Source: an uncultured Oscillibacter sp. (GTDB taxonomy: Bacteria > Bacillota > Clostridia > Oscillospirales > Oscillospiraceae). From it: a DNA stretch of 8,823 nt. This document shows positions 1-6,079 of the stretch, one piece after another. The DNA lies in contig CAJUOD010000112.1 in assembly GCA_910587875.1 (NCBI GenBank), positions 1 to 8,823 on the forward strand, in the 5' to 3' direction. How positions within the stretch are numbered: the first letter of the stretch is position 1; every line of letters starts with the position of its first letter. Below the pieces are notes generated by a model. That model worked only from the letters and a program-made list of their open reading frames with translations, made no database searches and was not told the DNA's origin. A program made the translations under genes and the position numbers.

Positions 1-2
1 GC

Positions 3-665
3 CAGCCCTATCCCCCGGCCCTCCACACGGAGCGGGAGGAGGTCGGCGTGGTGAACGGCCTGGCCTGGACGGAGTCCGGCGGCGAGATCTTGGAAGTGGA
101 AGTCAACGTCATGGAGGGCGCCGGCAAGCTGGAGCTCACCGGCAACCTGGGTGATGTGATGAAGGAGTCCGCCCAGGCGGCCCTGAGCTGCATCCGCAGC
201 CGGGCGGCGGTGCTGGGCGTGGAGGCAGAGTTCTATAAAAACAAGGACATCCACGTCCATTTCCCCGAGGGCGCGGTGCCCAAGGACGGCCCCTCGGCGG
301 GCATCGCCGTCACCACGGCCATGCTCTCCGCCCTGACGGACCGTAAGGTCAAAGCGGGCCTGGCCATGACGGGGGAGGTGACTCTCCGGGGCCGGGTGCT
401 GGCCATCGGCGGGCTGAAGGAAAAGACCATGGCCGCGCTGAGAAACGGTATCGGCACGGTGCTGATCCCCAAGGACAACGTCCGGGACCTGGAGGAGATT
501 GACCAGACGGTCCGGGCGGCGCTGAAGTTCATCCCGGTGGAGACCGTTGACCAGGTGTTTGACGCCGCGCTGACCCCCATACCGGAGGCGGCCCGGGAGG
601 AGACGGCGGAGCCCATCTTCACGCCCATCGGACGGGAAAAAGCGGAAGCCGTTCTCCGGCAGTAA
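3..665 (+). CDS. lon: ATP-dependent protease Lon, C-terminal proteolytic domain (5' end outside window)
   Basis: Lon is a cytoplasmic homohexameric AAA+ protease that unfolds and degrades damaged and regulatory proteins. Only the last 220 residues are visible, and the frame is open from base 3, so the N-terminal substrate domain and ATPase lie upstream. The visible part is the S16 peptidase domain. It opens with the conserved VNGLAWTESGG segment, carries the catalytic serine in PKDGPSAG (Ser codon 294-296), and carries the catalytic lysine of the Ser-Lys dyad in GGLKEK (Lys codon 417-419). The LTGNLGDVMKES and DIHVHFPEGA blocks also match bacterial LonA. After the domain comes a tail of about 30 residues rich in Glu, Ala and Pro, ending at TAA 663-665. 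The stop codon is part of the engB ribosome-binding site, so the two genes are probably co-transcribed and translationally coupled. lon-engB order is known from Bacillus. Identification is secure; only completeness is unknown. Confidence 0.97.
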   Translation, partial: QPYPPALHTEREEVGVVNGLAWTESGGEILEVEVNVMEGAGKLELTGNLGDVMKESAQAALSCIRSRAAVLGVEAEFYKNKDIHVHFPEGAVPKDGPSAGIAVTTAMLSALTDRKVKAGLAMTGEVTLRGRVLAIGGLKEKTMAALRNGIGTVLIPKDNVRDLEEIDQTVRAALKFIPVETVDQVFDAALTPIPEAAREETAEPIFTPIGREKAEAVLRQ

Positions 666-678
666 GGAGGGGGAAACC

Positions 679-1266
679 ATGCCCATCAACTTTGGAAAGG
701 CGGAGTTTACCCGCTCCGCCGGGGCCAGGGAGCAGTTCCTCTGGGACGGTCTGCCCCAGTTTGCCTTTGCGGGCCGGTCCAACGTGGGGAAGTCCTCGGT
801 GATCAACCGCCTCCTGGGCCGGAAGAACCTGGCCTATGTGGGGTCCTCTCCAGGAAAGACCACCCAGGTGAACTACTTCCTGGTGGACGGGAAAGCCTAT
901 CTGGTGGACCTGCCGGGTTACGGCTACGCCAAAGTCTCCAAAGCGGAAAAGGAGCGCTGGGGCCGCCTGATGGAAAGCTATTTTCAGGAGGCCCATATCA
1001 CGGCGGGAGTCCTGATTGTGGACGCCCGGCACAAGCCCACCGCCAACGACCTGACCATGCACGGCTGGTTCGGGGAGACGGGCTGCCCGGAGATCGTGGT
1101 GGCCAACAAGCTGGATAAGCTGAAAAAAAGCCAGATCGACCCCGCCCTGGCCCTGATCCGGGAAACCCTGGAGCTGGGGGAGGAGGACGTCCTCCTGCCC
1201 TTCTCCGCCGAGAAGGGGACGGGGAAGGAGGAGCTCATCCGCCTCCTGAACGCCGCTGTGGAATAG
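679..1266 (+). CDS. engB: Ribosome biogenesis GTP-binding protein EngB/YsxC/YihA
   Basis: EngB is a small essential P-loop GTPase of the TrmE-Era-EngA superfamily that acts in late assembly of the large (50S) ribosomal subunit. All G motifs are visible in the 195 residues: G1 GRSNVGKS (32-39), a G2 threonine in PGKTTQVNYF (58-67), G3 DLPGYG (77-82), G4 NKLD (143-146) and G5 SAEKG (176-180). Length is normal for the family (about 195-200). The ATG at 679 follows a strong SD (AAGGAGG, 664-670) that overlaps the lon stop, leaving a 13-base gap. G4 has the general NKxD form; the Bacillus and E. coli proteins have TKAD. This is a minor variant that should still recognise guanine. The gene ends just before a hairpin (1273-1296) and converges with gpmI. 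Function is assigned by motif and synteny. Confidence 0.97.
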   Translation: MPINFGKAEFTRSAGAREQFLWDGLPQFAFAGRSNVGKSSVINRLLGRKNLAYVGSSPGKTTQVNYFLVDGKAYLVDLPGYGYAKVSKAEKERWGRLMESYFQEAHITAGVLIVDARHKPTANDLTMHGWFGETGCPEIVVANKLDKLKKSQIDPALALIRETLELGEEDVLLPFSAEKGTGKEELIRLLNAAVE

Positions 1267-1297
1267 AAAAAGAGAGCCGCCCTTTCGGGCGGCTCTT
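1267..1297 (-). terminator. Intrinsic terminator of the gpmI end of the glycolytic block; weakly bidirectional
   Basis: A perfect 10-bp stem (AGAGCCGCCC at 1273-1282 with GGGCGGCTCT at 1287-1296) closes a 4-base loop. Read on the minus strand the loop is GAAA closed by C-G, a GNRA-type tetraloop, and the stem is followed by CTTTTTC (T-run from 1271 to 1267). That is a canonical intrinsic terminator 18 bases after the gpmI stop. On the plus strand the stem is followed by TCGC, with no U-tract, so termination of engB here would be weaker or depend on something else. The structure separates the two convergent units. Confidence 0.88.
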
Positions 1298-1314
1298 CGC
1301 ATGCGCGTATTCGC

Positions 1315-2832
1315 TTATTGGACGATAAGCGTTTTCCCATCCATCTCCGGCGGGCACGCCAGGCCCATCACGTCCAGCATGGTGGGCGCGATATCCGCAA
1401 GCCTGCCGTCGCTCCGCAGCTCGGAGCCCGCGCCGCAGAGGATGAAGGGCACGGGATTCGTGGTGTGGGCGGTCATGGGGCTGCCGTCGGGCTCCACCAT
1501 TTGCTCCGCGTTTCCGTGGTCGGCGGTGATCATGGCGATTCCGCCCATTTTCAGGGTGGCGTCCACCACCTTGCCCACGCAGGTGTCCACGGTTTCCACG
1601 GCCTTGACCGCGGCGTCAAAGACTCCCGTGTGGCCCACCATGTCGCAGTTGGCGAAGTTCAGGATGATCACGTCGTAGGCCCCGGACTCGATGCGCTCCA
1701 CACACTTCTCGCAGACCTCGGGGGCGCTCATCTCCGGCTGGAGGTCGTAGGTGGCCACCTTGGGAGAGGGGACCAGCACCCGGTCCTCGCCGGGGAAGAC
1801 GGTCTCGCTGCCGCCGTTGAAGAAGAAGGTCACATGGGCGTACTTCTCCGTCTCGGCGATGCGGAGCTGGGTCATGCCCATTTTGCTGAGGTACTCGCCC
1901 AGGCCGTTGTTCACCAGCACCCGGGGGAAGGCCACCTCCACGTTGGGCATAGAGGCGTCGTACTCCGTGTTGCAGACGTAGGTCAGGGGGAAGAACTGCC
2001 GGGTGAAGCCGTCGAACTCCGGGTCCACCAGGGTCCGGGTGATCTCCCGGGCCCGGTCGGGGCGGAAATTGAAGAAGATGACGCTGTCGTTGTCCGAGAT
2101 GGATCCGTCGGCGTCGCAGACCACGGGCTCCACAAACTCGTCGGTGACGCCTTTTTCATAGGACTTTTTCACCGCGTCCACAGGGTCCGGGTCGTTGATG
2201 GGGCTCTCGCCGTAGACCATGGCGTCGTAGGCCTGTTCCACCCGGTCCCAGCGCTTGTCCCGGTCCATGGCGTAATACCGGCCCATGACCGTGGCGATCT
2301 TGCCTACGCCCAGCTCCTCGCACTTGGCGGCGGTCTCCGCCACGAAGCCCGCGCCGGAGGTGGGGGACACGTCCCGCCCGTCCAGGAAGGCGTGGATATA
2401 GACCCGGGTGAGCCCCTTGTCCTTGGCCATTTTCAGCAGGGCGAAGAGGTGGGTCAGGTGGGAGTGGACGCCGCCGTCGGACAGAAGCCCGAACAGGTGC
2501 AGGGCGGAGCCCTTCTCCAAGCAGGCGTCCATGGCGTGGTTATAGGCAGGATTCCGGAAGAAGCTGCCGTCCTCAATGGCCCGGGTGATGCGGGGCAGGT
2601 CCTGGAAGACCACCCGGCCTCCGCCGATGTTGGTGTGGCCCACTTCGCTGTTGCCCATCTGCCCGTCGGGCAGGCCCACATCCAGCCCGGAGGCGGAGAG
2701 GGTGGTGTGGGCAAACTCCTGGAAGAAGCCGTCCAGCCGGGGCGTCTTGGCGGTCTTGACGGCGTTCCCCGTCTCCCCGCCTCCAGTCCCGAAGCCGTCC
2801 ATAATAATCAGAGTAGTCGGTGTTTTGTTCAT
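1315..2832 (-). CDS. gpmI: 2,3-bisphosphoglycerate-independent phosphoglycerate mutase
   Basis: GpmI interconverts 3- and 2-phosphoglycerate in glycolysis. It is a cytoplasmic monomer of the alkaline-phosphatase superfamily that uses two Mn ions and a phosphoserine intermediate. The 505 residues are typical (about 505-515). Visible signatures are LIIMDGFG with metal ligand Asp12, GQMGNSEVGH with the nucleophile Ser62, HAFLDGRDV, the FNFRPDRAREITR phosphate-binding block, NFANCDMVGHTG (metal-binding Asp and His) and TADHGNAE (metal-binding Asp and His). The ATG at 2832 has a strong SD (GAGGAG within 2840-2847, about 7 bases upstream). It is the last gene of the minus-strand block, 160 bases after tpiA, and a terminator follows 18 bases after its TAA stop. 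That gap contains a candidate private promoter, so gpmI may be partly independent of tpiA. No unusual residue seen. Confidence 0.98.
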   Translation of the reverse strand: MNKTPTTLIIMDGFGTGGGETGNAVKTAKTPRLDGFFQEFAHTTLSASGLDVGLPDGQMGNSEVGHTNIGGGRVVFQDLPRITRAIEDGSFFRNPAYNHAMDACLEKGSALHLFGLLSDGGVHSHLTHLFALLKMAKDKGLTRVYIHAFLDGRDVSPTSGAGFVAETAAKCEELGVGKIATVMGRYYAMDRDKRWDRVEQAYDAMVYGESPINDPDPVDAVKKSYEKGVTDEFVEPVVCDADGSISDNDSVIFFNFRPDRAREITRTLVDPEFDGFTRQFFPLTYVCNTEYDASMPNVEVAFPRVLVNNGLGEYLSKMGMTQLRIAETEKYAHVTFFFNGGSETVFPGEDRVLVPSPKVATYDLQPEMSAPEVCEKCVERIESGAYDVIILNFANCDMVGHTGVFDAAVKAVETVDTCVGKVVDATLKMGGIAMITADHGNAEQMVEPDGSPMTAHTTNPVPFILCGAGSELRSDGRLADIAPTMLDVMGLACPPEMDGKTLIVQ

Positions 2833-2861
2833 TAAAAGCTCCTCCTCGGGGGAGAATTGAA

Positions 2862-2895
2862 ATCATTTTTGGCGCGACATGCGCGTGCCAAAAAT
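2862..2895 (-). promoter_or_regulatory. Candidate gpmI promoter overlapped by an inverted repeat
   Basis: On the minus strand TTGGCA (2891-2886; 5 of 6 to the consensus -35) lies 18 bases before AATGAT (2867-2862; 4 of 6 to the -10). This predicts a start about 25 bases before the gpmI ATG. The region is also an inverted repeat: ATTTTTGGC (2865-2873) is the exact reverse complement of GCCAAAAAT (2887-2895), with a further GCG/CGC pair inside (2874-2876 and 2882-2884). The dyad covers the -35 and the spacer and reaches the -10. There is no U-tract on either strand, so it is more like an operator than a terminator. The promoter call is modest; the dyad itself is certain. Confidence 0.45.
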
Positions 2896-2905
2896 ACCTA
2901 GACCC

Positions 2906-2924
2906 GTGCGACCTTGGGGCGCAC
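2906..2924 (-). repeat. Short hairpin in the tpiA-gpmI gap
   Basis: GTGCG (2906-2910) pairs with CGCAC (2920-2924), and CC (2912-2913) with GG (2918-2919), with one bulged base and a 4-base loop. It is the weakest of three consecutive hairpins between tpiA and gpmI. No U-tract follows on either strand, so it is not called a terminator. Confidence 0.4.
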
Positions 2925-2925
2925 A

Positions 2926-2949
2926 CACCAGTGACTGATGTCACTGGTG
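2926..2949 (-). repeat. Perfect 10-bp hairpin in the tpiA-gpmI gap
   Basis: CACCAGTGAC (2926-2935) is the exact reverse complement of GTCACTGGTG (2940-2949), with loop TGAT. No T-run follows on either strand. It lies between another hairpin and a 21-bp-scale G/C-rich stem in the same gap. It could be an RNA stem in the tpiA-gpmI transcript or a DNA operator; the sequence does not decide. Confidence 0.6.
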
Positions 2950-2959
2950 GTGGGGGAGG

Positions 2960-2985
2960 TCGAGGGGGAGCCTGCTCCCCCTCGA
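2960..2985 (-). repeat. GC-rich 11-bp hairpin just after the tpiA stop
   Basis: TCGAGGGGGAG (2960-2970) pairs perfectly with CTCCCCCTCGA (2975-2985) around a CCTG loop. In the tpiA transcript the stem starts 7 bases after the stop codon, where a terminator would be expected. The downstream sequence is CCTCCCCC, not a U-tract, so efficient intrinsic termination is unlikely. It may instead protect the tpiA message 3' end or lower downstream gpmI expression. Confidence 0.6.
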
Positions 2986-2992
2986 AATTCCA

Positions 2993-3766
<774 letters not shown>

Positions 3767-3804
3767 GATGTTCAAAACTCCTTTATCATTATGTTTTCGC
3801 AATG

Positions 3805-3831
3805 GCGGGCGGAAAGCCCGCGGGAACGCGG
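3805..3831 (-). promoter_or_regulatory. Two overlapping hairpins in the tpiA 5' leader
   Basis: GCGGGC/GCCCGC (3805-3810 with 3816-3821) forms a 6-bp stem, and CCGCG/CGCGG (3818-3822 with 3827-3831) forms a 5-bp stem. They share bases 3818-3821, so they cannot form together. Both lie within the predicted untranslated leader of tpiA (start near 3840, ATG at 3766) and upstream of the SD. They may act as a 5' stabilising structure. A switch is possible, but the sequence gives no direct evidence for one. Confidence 0.35.
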
Positions 3832-3847
3832 AAAAGCAATCAACTAT

Positions 3848-3876
3848 TATATAGCCGAATTAGGGGAAAATGTCAA
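3848..3876 (-). promoter_or_regulatory. Strong sigma-A type promoter for tpiA
   Basis: On the minus strand a perfect -35 TTGACA (3876-3871) is followed by a 17-base spacer and TATATA (3853-3848). An overlapping perfect TATAAT (3851-3846) sits at 19-base spacing. The predicted transcription start is near 3840, giving a leader of about 74 bases. This is the closest match to consensus in the window. It lies between pgk and tpiA, so tpiA (and perhaps gpmI) should be made at a higher level than readthrough from pgk alone would give. Confidence 0.85.
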
Positions 3877-3921
3877 GGGCGCGGAGGACTTTTCCTGAAC
3901 TTTTTCCCCGAAAAGACAGCT

Positions 3922-5190
3922 TCAGGCATCCAACAGGCACGCCACGCCGGGAAGCTCCTTGCCCTCCAGGAATTCCAGGGAGGCGCCGCCGCCGGTGGAG
4001 ATGTGGCTCATCTTGTCGGCGTAGCCCAGCTGTTCCACCGCCGCCGCGCTGTCTCCGCCGCCGATGACGGTGATGGCGGAGGTTTTGCTCAGGGCCTCGG
4101 CCATGGCCTCGGTGCCCTTGGCGAAGGCGGGGAACTCAAACACGCCCATGGGACCGTTCCAGATGACGGTGCCCGCTCCGGCCACGGCGTCGCAGTAGAG
4201 CTTGACCGTCTCGGGCCCGATGTCCAGGCCCTGCCAGCCGTCGGGGATCTCGCCGGCCTTGACCACCTTCGTCTGCGCGTCGGGGGCGAATTTGTCGCCG
4301 CAGACGGTATCCAGGGGCAGGAGGAACTTCACGCCCTTGGCCTCGGCCTTGGCGATCATATCCTTGGAGTAGTCCAGCCAGTCGGCCTCCAGCAGGCTGT
4401 CGCCCACTTTTCCGCCCTGGGCGGCGGAGAAGGTGTAGGACATGCCTCCGCCGATGATGATGGTGTCCGCGATTTCCAGCAGGTTGTTGATAACTCCGAT
4501 CTTGGAGGAGACCTTGGCTCCGCCCAGGATGGCGACCAGGGGCCGCTTGGGATTGGCAATGGCGCCGCCCAGGAAGTCCAGCTCCTTCTGAATCAGGAAG
4601 CCGGAGACGGCGGGCAGGTAGTCGGCAACGCCCGCAGTGGAGGCGTGGGCCCGGTGCACCGCGCCGAAGGCGTCGGACACGTAGACCTCCGCCATGGAGG
4701 CCATGGCCTTGGCAAGCTCCGGGTCGTTTTTGGTCTCGCCCTTCTCAAAGCGGGTGTTTTCCAGCAGCAGGATCTCGCCGGGCTTCAGGGCGGCGGCCTT
4801 GGCCTTGGCGTCCTCGCCCACCACGTCGGCGGCCATGATTACTTCCTTGCCCAGCAGCTCGCCCAGGCGCTTGGCCACGGGGGCCAGGCTCAGCTTCGCC
4901 AGGGACTTCTTCCACTTCTCCTCGGTGAGGGAGGCGGGGTCCTTGCCCTTTTCGGTCTGCTTCTTGACCCACTTTTCAAAGCTGGCCTCCGGCTTTCCCA
5001 GGTGGGAACAGGCGATGACGGCGGCGTTGTGTTCCAGCAGATATTGGATCGTGGGCAGGGCGGCCACGATGCGCTTGTCGCTGGTGATGGCGCCGGTCTC
5101 CTTGTCCTGGGGGACATTGAAGTCGCAGCGCAGCAGCACCTTTTTGCCGGATACCTCCACATCTTTGACGGTTTTCTTGTTGTAATTCAT
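3922..5190 (-). CDS. pgk: Phosphoglycerate kinase
   Basis: PGK transfers phosphate from 1,3-bisphosphoglycerate to ADP, the first ATP-yielding step of lower glycolysis; it is a cytoplasmic two-domain hinge enzyme. Substrate-side residues are visible in RCDFNVP (21-27, with Asp23 and Asn25), Arg40 and SHLGKP (62-67). LLLENTRF and DAFGAVHRAHAS follow. Nucleotide-side motifs are ILGGAKVSSKIGVI, IIIGGGMSYTF, VIWNGPMGVFEFPAFAKGT and the glycine-rich GGGDSAAAVEQLG near the end. At 422 residues it is longer than the usual 390-400. The excess lies at residues 68-100 (bases 4891-4989), between SHLGKP and SLAPVAKRL, where about 10 residues are normal and 33 lysine/glutamate-rich residues are present. 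The SD AGGAGGAGT (complement of 5197-5205) lies 6 bases from the ATG. trmL ends 48 bases upstream with no clear promoter between, so pgk is probably in the trmL transcript. Confidence 0.98.
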   Translation of the reverse strand: MNYNKKTVKDVEVSGKKVLLRCDFNVPQDKETGAITSDKRIVAALPTIQYLLEHNAAVIACSHLGKPEASFEKWVKKQTEKGKDPASLTEEKWKKSLAKLSLAPVAKRLGELLGKEVIMAADVVGEDAKAKAAALKPGEILLLENTRFEKGETKNDPELAKAMASMAEVYVSDAFGAVHRAHASTAGVADYLPAVSGFLIQKELDFLGGAIANPKRPLVAILGGAKVSSKIGVINNLLEIADTIIIGGGMSYTFSAAQGGKVGDSLLEADWLDYSKDMIAKAEAKGVKFLLPLDTVCGDKFAPDAQTKVVKAGEIPDGWQGLDIGPETVKLYCDAVAGAGTVIWNGPMGVFEFPAFAKGTEAMAEALSKTSAITVIGGGDSAAAVEQLGYADKMSHISTGGGASLEFLEGKELPGVACLLDA

Positions 5191-5238
5191 CTCAGGACTC
5201 CTCCTAAAAAGAACTTATTTCTCGGCGCGGACGCCGGT

Positions 5239-5748
5239 TTAAACATCCTCGCGGGCCATTTCCCCCGTTCCCAGCAGGCCGGGGAAGCCGTTTTGCCGCA
5301 GGGCCTCGTAGACGCAGACGGCCACGGCGTTGCTCAGGTTCAGAGATCTAGCCTCATCCACCATGGGCAGGCGTACACAGCGGTTCCGGAAGCGCTCCCG
5401 GAAGGGGAGGGGCAGCCCGGCGGTCTCCTTGCCGAAGAAGAGCCAGCTGTCCGGGGTGAATGCCGCCTCGGTATAGGGCCGGGGGGCCTTGGTGGTGGTG
5501 AGCCAGAGGTCCCGGGCGGCCTCGGGGTGGCGGCGGAACAGGTCCTCCAGGTTTTCATAATCCGAGACCTTCACCAGGGGCCAGTAGTCCAGGCCGCAGC
5601 GCTTCATATTCCGCCGGACGGCCTCCTGGGAGATGTCGAAGCCCAGGGGGCGGACCAGGTGGAGCCGGGAGCCGGTGGCGGCGCAGGTGCGGGCGATGTT
5701 CCCGCAGTTCTGGGGAATCTCCGGTTCCACCAGCACGACGTGCAGCAT
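5239..5748 (-). CDS. trmL: tRNA (cytidine/uridine-34 2'-O)-methyltransferase, TrmL (YibK/CspR) family
   Basis: TrmL methylates the 2'-hydroxyl of the wobble nucleotide in certain leucine tRNAs, using S-adenosylmethionine; it is a cytoplasmic dimer of the SPOUT (trefoil-knot) superfamily. The 169 residues show the whole family pattern: EPEIPQNCGNIARTCAATG (8-26), LVRPLGF (31-37), LDYW (53-56), FGKETAGLP (105-113), and the knot segment LPM then ARSLNLSNAVAVCVYEALR (127-151). About 15 C-terminal residues go beyond the E. coli protein. ATG 5748 is the family-type start, but its SD GGAGG ends only 2 bases before it. An in-frame GTG (codon 5) would be spaced better but would cut into the first strand, so I keep the ATG. 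The gene has its own promoter and heads the block with pgk; no metabolic link to glycolysis is obvious. Confidence 0.93.
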   Translation of the reverse strand: MLHVVLVEPEIPQNCGNIARTCAATGSRLHLVRPLGFDISQEAVRRNMKRCGLDYWPLVKVSDYENLEDLFRRHPEAARDLWLTTTKAPRPYTEAAFTPDSWLFFGKETAGLPLPFRERFRNRCVRLPMVDEARSLNLSNAVAVCVYEALRQNGFPGLLGTGEMAREDV

Positions 5749-5755
5749 GACCTCC
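5749..5755 (-). promoter_or_regulatory. Unusually close ribosome-binding site of trmL
   Basis: On the minus strand the sequence is GGAGGTCATG: the GGAGG core (complement of 5751-5755) is separated from the ATG by 2 bases, where 5-9 is usual. No better ATG exists nearby. Translation may be inefficient, or initiate at a codon a little further in. Confidence 0.6.
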
Positions 5756-5792
5756 GGCCTCGCTTTCTCTACAGAATCGCTGGAATGGTATT

Positions 5793-5821
5793 ATTGTAAT
5801 CCATTACCTGAACAAATTCAA
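5793..5821 (-). promoter_or_regulatory. Sigma-A type promoter for trmL
   Basis: On the minus strand TTGAAT (5821-5816; 4 of 6) is followed by exactly 17 bases and TACAAT (5798-5793; 5 of 6). The predicted start is near 5786, about 38 bases before the trmL ATG. It probably drives trmL and pgk together. Confidence 0.72.
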
Positions 5822-5902
5822 CTACATTCTTTCCTGAAATTGCATTTTTGAGTAAAACATACCAGTGGAAAAAAGCAAATTCTGCAAAACGCCGAAAAAT
5901 CC

Positions 5903-5932
5903 GGGGAGAAGCGGGGGCTTTTTCCCCTTTTT
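5903..5932 (+). terminator. Terminator-like hairpin in the divergent region (orphan)
   Basis: GGGGA (5903-5907) pairs with TCCCC (5923-5927) and AAGC (5909-5912) with GCTT (5917-5920), with a small internal loop and a GGGG apical loop. A run of five T follows at once (5928-5932), as in a plus-strand intrinsic terminator. On the minus strand the stem is followed by GGATTTTTC, so it could also work in reverse. No gene ends here in either direction, and the good plus promoter lies downstream of it. It may insulate the two promoters or end an unseen small RNA. Confidence 0.4.
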
Positions 5933-6014
5933 CCGTAGGCTCTGACAAAAAAGGACAAGAAACAGGAAAAGATTTGGAAAAAATTCTAGGGACAAATTCT
6001 CTTGAACCACTGGA

Positions 6015-6038
6015 TTTTCCCCGAAAGTTTGATATAAT
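6015..6038 (+). promoter_or_regulatory. Extended -10 promoter for the GlmU-like-prs unit
   Basis: A perfect TATAAT (6033-6038) is preceded by TG at 6030-6031, forming the extended -10 TGnTATAAT. No good -35 exists at 16-18 bases spacing, which is usual for extended -10 promoters. The predicted start is near 6045, about 35 bases before the ATG at 6080. It probably drives the downstream plus-strand genes. Confidence 0.75.
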
Positions 6039-6079
6039 GGAAGCAGCTTTAGTAAAAATGTGCAAAGGAGGGGGAGTTC

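Larger units (their letters stand above)
5749..6079. other. 331-base AT-rich divergent promoter region
   Basis: This is the only stretch over 300 bases without a convincing gene. It is strikingly AT-rich compared with its GC-rich neighbours, especially from about 5780 to 6060. It holds a minus-strand promoter for trmL (5793-5821), a plus-strand extended -10 promoter (6030-6038) and a hairpin plus T-run between them (5903-5932). Open frames crossing it (plus 5848-6114, minus 6065-5769) begin at TTG without an SD and run through the promoters, so I do not call them genes. Between about 5822 and 5900 and between 5933 and 6010 I see nothing identifiable. Confidence 0.7.

Noticed and set aside
1318..2835. 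505-codon open frame on the plus strand, opposite gpmI
   Set aside because: It mirrors gpmI in the antisense direction. The translation is rich in His, Gly and Val with no family motif, and gpmI has complete catalytic motifs. It is a by-product of GC-biased codon use.
3767..3802. Longer tpiA from TTG at 3802
   Set aside because: There is no SD before 3802, and the extra 12 residues do not resemble TpiA. The ATG at 3766 has an SD and gives the normal family length.
3894..3926. CCTGAA...TTCAGG dyad at the pgk end as a terminator
   Set aside because: The stem is interrupted by a bulge, overlaps the pgk stop, and has no U-tract after it on the minus strand.
5220..5238. CGGCG/CGCCG hairpin between trmL and pgk as a terminator
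   Set aside because: It has only a 5-bp stem in GC-rich sequence, with AGAAATAAG rather than a T-run following on the minus strand.
3802..5799. 665-codon open frame on the plus strand across pgk and trmL
   Set aside because: It covers two well-supported genes on the other strand and starts within the tpiA leader. Its translation is low-complexity (Gly, Leu, Ala, His) with no recognisable domain.
5769..6065. 98-residue minus-strand frame in the divergent region
   Set aside because: It starts at TTG without an SD and runs through the trmL promoter. The translation has no recognisable features.
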